Assembly: GCF_900168065.1 (NCBI RefSeq)
Contig: NZ_FUZZ01000002.1
Location: 620,001-684,000, forward strand
Origin: Chitinophaga ginsengisegetis
GTDB lineage: Bacteria; Bacteroidota; Bacteroidia; Chitinophagales; Chitinophagaceae
Direction: 5' to 3'
Length of the DNA: 64,000 nucleotides
Within the stretch, counting starts at the first letter, position 1. Each line of letters begins with the position of its first letter. The notes under the pieces are model-generated. The model worked only from the letters and a program-made list of their open reading frames with translations. It was not told the origin of the DNA and searched no databases. Made by a program: the position numbers and the translations under genes. Shown piece by piece: positions 59,931 to 64,000 of this stretch.

Positions 59931-62900
59931 TTAAAAAGTTACACTTAAACCAACGGTATATGTTTTCAACATCGGATACGACATACCATTACCCGCACCA
60001 ATGCCCGCGGCATTGTTATTCAACTCAGGATCGGAACCTTCAATAACTTCCGGATCCAGCGTTTTCATTATGCGGTACAACGGCGACCATGTCCACAGGT
60101 TCTGACCCGTGAAGAACACCCTGGCATTCTTCATCTTAATCCTTGAAATCCATTCCTGCGGCAGGTTGTAGCCAACTGTCAGGTTCTTTAAACGGATGTA
60201 AGCCACGTTCTGCACATACTTTGATTGCTGCACAACCAGCTCTGCATTGGAGTTGAGCGCAGTGTACCCGCGGAAGCGCGGGAAATACGCATCCGGATTG
60301 GTTTCCGACCAGCGGTTATCCATGATCTCCTGTGGCATCCAGCTATAAGGGCGGTTGTATTGTCCCCAGAAAAGAGAGGCATCTGTACCCGGCCACCAGT
60401 CGCGCTTACCAATACCCTGGAAGAAAAAGTTTACAAAGAAATTATTCCAGTTGGCGTTACCCGTAATCCCAAAAGCATAACGGGGTTCGGTATTGCCAAT
60501 CACCTGCTGATCGCCCGGCTTGTATACCGTGCCCTCGCCCTGGTCTATCTTCTTGTTTCCATCAAGATCTTTAAAACGGATATCTCCGGGCAACAACTTA
60601 TTGGCATTAGACACGCGGATAAACGACTGGTCAACGTCATACTTATTAATTTCATCCTGGCTCTGGAAATAACCATCATTTACAAAACCCCACATATCAC
60701 CTACGCGCATGCCTTCATAATAAGTGTTGATCAGCTTACTGGGATTGTTGAAACGGGTGATGTATGATTTATAATCAGATAACACCATACCAAATGAATA
60801 ACTGAAAGGCTTGCTGCCGGCTTTAAACTGATCCGACCAGTTCACCGATAATTCCCAGCCCTTTGTTTGCAGATCGGCATAGTTCCCTTTTGGCACACTG
60901 GCGCCAAACACAGCAGGAACCGGCAATCCCACGGTAAACATATTGGTAGTATTGCGGGTGTACTTATCAAAGGAAACTTTCAAACGGCTGCTCAGCAACG
61001 ATACATCTATACCACCATTCAGCGTAGTGGATTTTTCCCAGGTAAGACCATTAGGTATCACATTGGGCTGCTGCGTATAATCCGGTATCACACCGTTGAT
61101 AGCCATCTGTAGTTTGGTCACCGACATGGTTTGCAGGAACTGGTAAGGATTCACATTACCATTACCCAATGCGCCATATGAAGCTCTCAATTTTAAATCG
61201 CTCACTGCCTTCGGGGATACATTCCAGAACTTCTCTTTCGATACACGCCACCCGGCAGAAGCAGAAGGAAAGAAGCCAAACTGCTGTGATTCCGGGAACT
61301 TGGAAGAACCATCGTAACGGCCATTTACTTCGAGCAGGTAACGCTCATCGTAGTTATAGTTAAGGCGGAAGAAGCCGCCGAGCGTACGCCATTCATAGCC
61401 ACCACCTGTGAGCACATAGTTCAACCCATTCATCAGCGAGAAATCGGGCATATTGGGATTAATCAATCCGTCGTGCTGATAATACCGCGATTTAAACAGG
61501 GTGTTCTCATAGTTGTATCCAACCAGTAACTTAAAGGTATTTTTCGCCACGCGTTGTTCATAATCCGCATAGAGGTTCATACCGGTATAGGTAGTCCGGT
61601 CGTTTTCTTCATTCATCTTGCTTTCACCCCGGGTCAGTGTCTGACCGGGTGTTTTGCTGTAAGGCACCGGTGTATACAAACGTGTTTCCACACTGGAAGT
61701 ATAAGCATAGGTGAAGTCGCCGTTCACATGCAGTTTATCATGCAGGAAAGACGTGGTAAAGCGCGACGTATTTCTCAGCATCAGCTGTGTTTGATCGGAA
61801 TAGTTATTCCCCGTTAAGAAACTACCAAATACAATAGCGGCGTTTTCAGTGAGGGAGCCATCCGGGTTTTTCAGCATGGCAACAGGAAATGCTTCATCCG
61901 AAATCCTTCTCCATACCGGCGTATTGCTGGGGTGGTTGAGGATGGGGAAGAAATAAGTGCGTTGGGAGAAGTCGAAATTATTTTCCAGCTTGAGCCAGTC
62001 GAACGGCCTTACCGCTCCTTTTGCCCGCACATTATACATCTTGAATTTATCGGGGTTGTACCGGAAGATACCGTTCTGCGACATATACCTGCCGGAGAGA
62101 TAATATTCCGATTTGGCATTGCCACCGGAAGCGGACAATGTTTGTTCTGTACCGGGGTTCCGGTCTGCATACAGTTCTTTGAACCAATCGGTATTACCGT
62201 AATAAACATAGTTGCCCGTAGTGGGATCGATGTCTGTTTTTGGCAGGGAAGGATCATCGTTCCTGCGTTTCAGCTCGTCGAGGTAATCCAGTGAAAAAGG
62301 GAATACGCTGTTGGCTTTGGCGGGGTGCGACTTATAATCGTTCCAAGCATAATAGGCTTCATCAAAATTTTTGGCCCATTCGTACCCATTAGTAACAAAC
62401 TGTGGTTTAACAGTGCGGTCGTTCAGTGAGTAGTTACTGGAGTAAGTAAGCTGCGTACTATTTTTAGCAGGATTTTTTGTGGTGATGAGTACCACGCCGA
62501 AACTACCGCGTGCGCCGTAAATAGCGGCAGAAGCCGCATCCTTCAATACGGTTACACTTTCAATATCGTTGGGGTTTAATAAATTGGGATCGCCGGGAAC
62601 GCCATCTATAAGTACCAGTGCGCTACCACCTGCACCAATGGAGGTGGTACCTCTTACATTATAGGTAGCGCCGCGGATGGGCTTACCATCTGTGATGCGG
62701 ATATTAAGATTTGGTAACACGCCCTGCAACCCTTTGGTGGCGCTGGTCATGGGCCTGTTCTCAAATACCTCTTTTCCTACCTGGTCTACCGCTCCGGTGA
62801 GATTAATCTTCTTTTGGGTACCATAACCAACTACTACTATTTCGCTGAGCGCAGCCGAAGATTCTTTCATCACCACGTAAATAGATTGCTCTTTCTGCGG

Positions 62901-63257
62901 ATCGAGATTGTTTTTGGTAATCACCTGTGTAACATATCCCACATAAGCGATCGTAAATACAAACGGACCTTGCAGATGCGAGTTATCAAAAGTAAATACG
63001 CCCTTTGCATCTGTGATGGCAAAGCTTTTCAGGCTATCGGGGCCGCTTTTCAGCTGTACAGAAGCGCCCGGTACGGCCTGTCCTTTTTCGTCTTCAATTA
63101 AGCCTTTGATCCATGTTTTCTTTTGTGCCTGTGCCGGCAGCAGGTTGATAAAAGCCATCAGGAGCAGCAGGCTGATAAATTTACAGCCATGCAGGAACCT
63201 GTTGGAGTGGTTCAGGGGCAAAGCTCCGCCCTTCACTAGCAGGTAGCGATGTGTCAT
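59931..63257 (-). CDS. SusC/RagA-family TonB-dependent outer-membrane receptor
   Basis: A protein of about 1108 residues. The signal peptide is in LLLLMAFINLLPAQAQ. A CarboxypepD_reg-like domain follows (about 48-130; GLIEDEKGQAVPGASVQLK), then a plug with SALVLIDGVPGDPNLLNPND near 205 and ASAAIYGARGSFGVVLITT. The beta-barrel covers residues 300-1108 and ends YTVGLSVTF. It imports a ligand with energy from TonB. The ATG at 63257 is chosen over an upstream TTG (63266). FecR precedes it with a 17-bp gap, so expression is likely set by an ECF sigma factor outside the window. Confidence 0.93.
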   Translation of the reverse strand: MTHRYLLVKGGALPLNHSNRFLHGCKFISLLLLMAFINLLPAQAQKKTWIKGLIEDEKGQAVPGASVQLKSGPDSLKSFAITDAKGVFTFDNSHLQGPFVFTIAYVGYVTQVITKNNLDPQKEQSIYVVMKESSAALSEIVVVGYGTQKKINLTGAVDQVGKEVFENRPMTSATKGLQGVLPNLNIRITDGKPIRGATYNVRGTTSIGAGGSALVLIDGVPGDPNLLNPNDIESVTVLKDAASAAIYGARGSFGVVLITTKNPAKNSTQLTYSSNYSLNDRTVKPQFVTNGYEWAKNFDEAYYAWNDYKSHPAKANSVFPFSLDYLDELKRRNDDPSLPKTDIDPTTGNYVYYGNTDWFKELYADRNPGTEQTLSASGGNAKSEYYLSGRYMSQNGIFRYNPDKFKMYNVRAKGAVRPFDWLKLENNFDFSQRTYFFPILNHPSNTPVWRRISDEAFPVAMLKNPDGSLTENAAIVFGSFLTGNNYSDQTQLMLRNTSRFTTSFLHDKLHVNGDFTYAYTSSVETRLYTPVPYSKTPGQTLTRGESKMNEENDRTTYTGMNLYADYEQRVAKNTFKLLVGYNYENTLFKSRYYQHDGLINPNMPDFSLMNGLNYVLTGGGYEWRTLGGFFRLNYNYDERYLLEVNGRYDGSSKFPESQQFGFFPSASAGWRVSKEKFWNVSPKAVSDLKLRASYGALGNGNVNPYQFLQTMSVTKLQMAINGVIPDYTQQPNVIPNGLTWEKSTTLNGGIDVSLLSSRLKVSFDKYTRNTTNMFTVGLPVPAVFGASVPKGNYADLQTKGWELSVNWSDQFKAGSKPFSYSFGMVLSDYKSYITRFNNPSKLINTYYEGMRVGDMWGFVNDGYFQSQDEINKYDVDQSFIRVSNANKLLPGDIRFKDLDGNKKIDQGEGTVYKPGDQQVIGNTEPRYAFGITGNANWNNFFVNFFFQGIGKRDWWPGTDASLFWGQYNRPYSWMPQEIMDNRWSETNPDAYFPRFRGYTALNSNAELVVQQSKYVQNVAYIRLKNLTVGYNLPQEWISRIKMKNARVFFTGQNLWTWSPLYRIMKTLDPEVIEGSDPELNNNAAGIGAGNGMSYPMLKTYTVGLSVTF

Positions 63258-63274
63258 AATGCGCAAATGTTTAG

Positions 63275-64000
63275 TTAGTGATTCTTTTCTATACGGTAAC
63301 CTGTATTTGTTGATGTAATTTTCAAATCGTGCAGCATCGCAATACGATGCAGCACCTGTAACAGTGAATCGGTATCCCGGATTACCCCGGAGAAGGCGAT
63401 ATTATTAAAGGCAGCCGCCTTGAGCTGAATGTTCACATGATATCCCCTGGCAATAGTGTCGAATACATTGGATAACGGCGCCTGGTCGAATGTAGCGGTA
63501 AATCCACGTAAGGAGCCAAAGTCGATCTTCGGCGTAACAAGTGTTTTCTCCGGAGTTGGCTGCAAGCGTGCAATTCCCGTAGCAGCATTACAAACCAGCG
63601 ACTGGCCCGGTGTGAGATAGCGCACCTGTGTATTGGTCTTCACCATTACTTTACCTGTATGGAGAATTACGTTTACTTCCTTTTGTTTACTGGAGATAGT
63701 AAAGCTGGTCCCCAACGCGGTGGTGGACACGCCCTCGCTCCATACTGTAAAGGGTTTGGGCGCGTTCGCTGCTACGTTAAAATACCCTTTACCACGCAGC
63801 AACACTACCCTGTTTTTTGTACCAAACGGAGCCACAAAGCGGATTTCCGCATCCTTATATAATATTACCTGTGAGCCGTCCGGCAAATGAAGGATCTGCT
63901 GTTTGCCGGAAGTATTGGCGATGGCGGTCGTGTCGGGCTGCAGCACTTCCTGTTTGACTGCTACTTTTCGTGCAGGCGGCAGCGTAGTATTAAACATCCA
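63275..64000 (-). CDS. FecR-family anti-sigma factor, C-terminal part (cut by window edge)
   Basis: At least 241 residues, continuing past 64000. The FecR domain has LHLPDGSQVILYKDAEIRF, VVLLRGKGYFNV and TALGTSFTISS. A C-terminal DUF4974/STN-like domain has FDQAPLSNVFDTIARGYHV. FecR proteins span the inner membrane and control an ECF sigma factor in response to a loaded receptor. Family members are about 320-390 residues, so the cytoplasmic N-terminus and transmembrane helix lie outside. The Met at 63997 is probably internal. Confidence 0.85.
   Translation of the reverse strand, partial: WMFNTTLPPARKVAVKQEVLQPDTTAIANTSGKQQILHLPDGSQVILYKDAEIRFVAPFGTKNRVVLLRGKGYFNVAANAPKPFTVWSEGVSTTALGTSFTISSKQKEVNVILHTGKVMVKTNTQVRYLTPGQSLVCNAATGIARLQPTPEKTLVTPKIDFGSLRGFTATFDQAPLSNVFDTIARGYHVNIQLKAAAFNNIAFSGVIRDTDSLLQVLHRIAMLHDLKITSTNTGYRIEKNH

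Noticed and set aside
1..64000. tRNA, rRNA, CRISPR arrays, insertion sequences, integrase or phage genes
   Set aside because: None recognised on reading both strands; the only repeat of note is the inverted repeat at 38897-39057.

Overview
The window looks like a chromosome segment of a Chitinophaga-type bacterium (phylum Bacteroidota). The evidence is a SusC/SusD/FecR locus, DUF4270, DUF4907 and TlpA-type (DUF4369) proteins, BlaI/M56 pairs with TonB-plug-like tails, promoters of the Bacteroidota form TTTG-N18-21-TAnnTTTG, and a flexirubin-type aryl-polyene pigment cluster. No rRNA, tRNA, CRISPR array, transposase or prophage gene was seen. Genes are tightly packed and mostly on the minus strand.

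1-15836 (minus): a 20-gene flexirubin-type pigment operon, read right to left from a near-consensus promoter at 15878-15908. A tyrosine ammonia-lyase makes the p-coumarate starter. Ketosynthases (three with a full Cys-His-His triad, two without the cysteine), two ACPs, a FabG-like reductase and two hotdog dehydratases build the polyene. A thioesterase, a methyltransferase, a WxWxIP flavin halogenase-like enzyme, an LpxL-like acyltransferase and a GT2 glycosyltransferase (cut by the window edge) tailor or attach it. LolA-like, lipoprotein and deacetylase genes suggest envelope delivery. The dialkylresorcinol genes are not in view and may lie further left.

15981-21399 (minus): CorC-like, ZIP, PAP2, methyltransferase and LTA-synthase-like genes in one probable operon. 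21566-22948 (plus): phosphoglucosamine mutase, convergent with a cysteine desulfurase across a bidirectional terminator. 24341-26364: a LytS/LytTR two-component pair. 26554-30713: a DUF4907/Kelch pair divergent from a DUF4270/outer-membrane-protein pair. 30740-38817: a GH1 glycosidase, an FGE-type lipoprotein, peroxiredoxin/DsbA, an M56/BlaI pair with a palindromic operator, and two tandem TlpA-like thioredoxins.

39066-53457 (minus): the most interesting region. All histidine and tryptophan biosynthesis genes form one interleaved block: hisL-hisGDCB, then trpL-trpEGDCFBA, then hisHAF-hisIE. Two previously unlisted 17-codon leader peptides were found by reading the sequence. trpL encodes WWW and hisL encodes HTHHHHH. 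Each is followed by a perfect-stem terminator and a plausible antiterminator. The leaders share a 15-nt coding segment (ITNKH), and both start only a few bases after their promoters. The last four his genes sit behind the trp attenuator, so histidine synthesis is split between two attenuators. hisA is fused in frame to a GNAT acetyltransferase.

53601-64000: a PEGA-like exported protein; a UmuD-like peptidase with a SRAP protein and an AraC regulator (no umuC), preceded by tandem palindromes; and a FecR (partial)-SusC-SusD-phosphodiesterase uptake locus.
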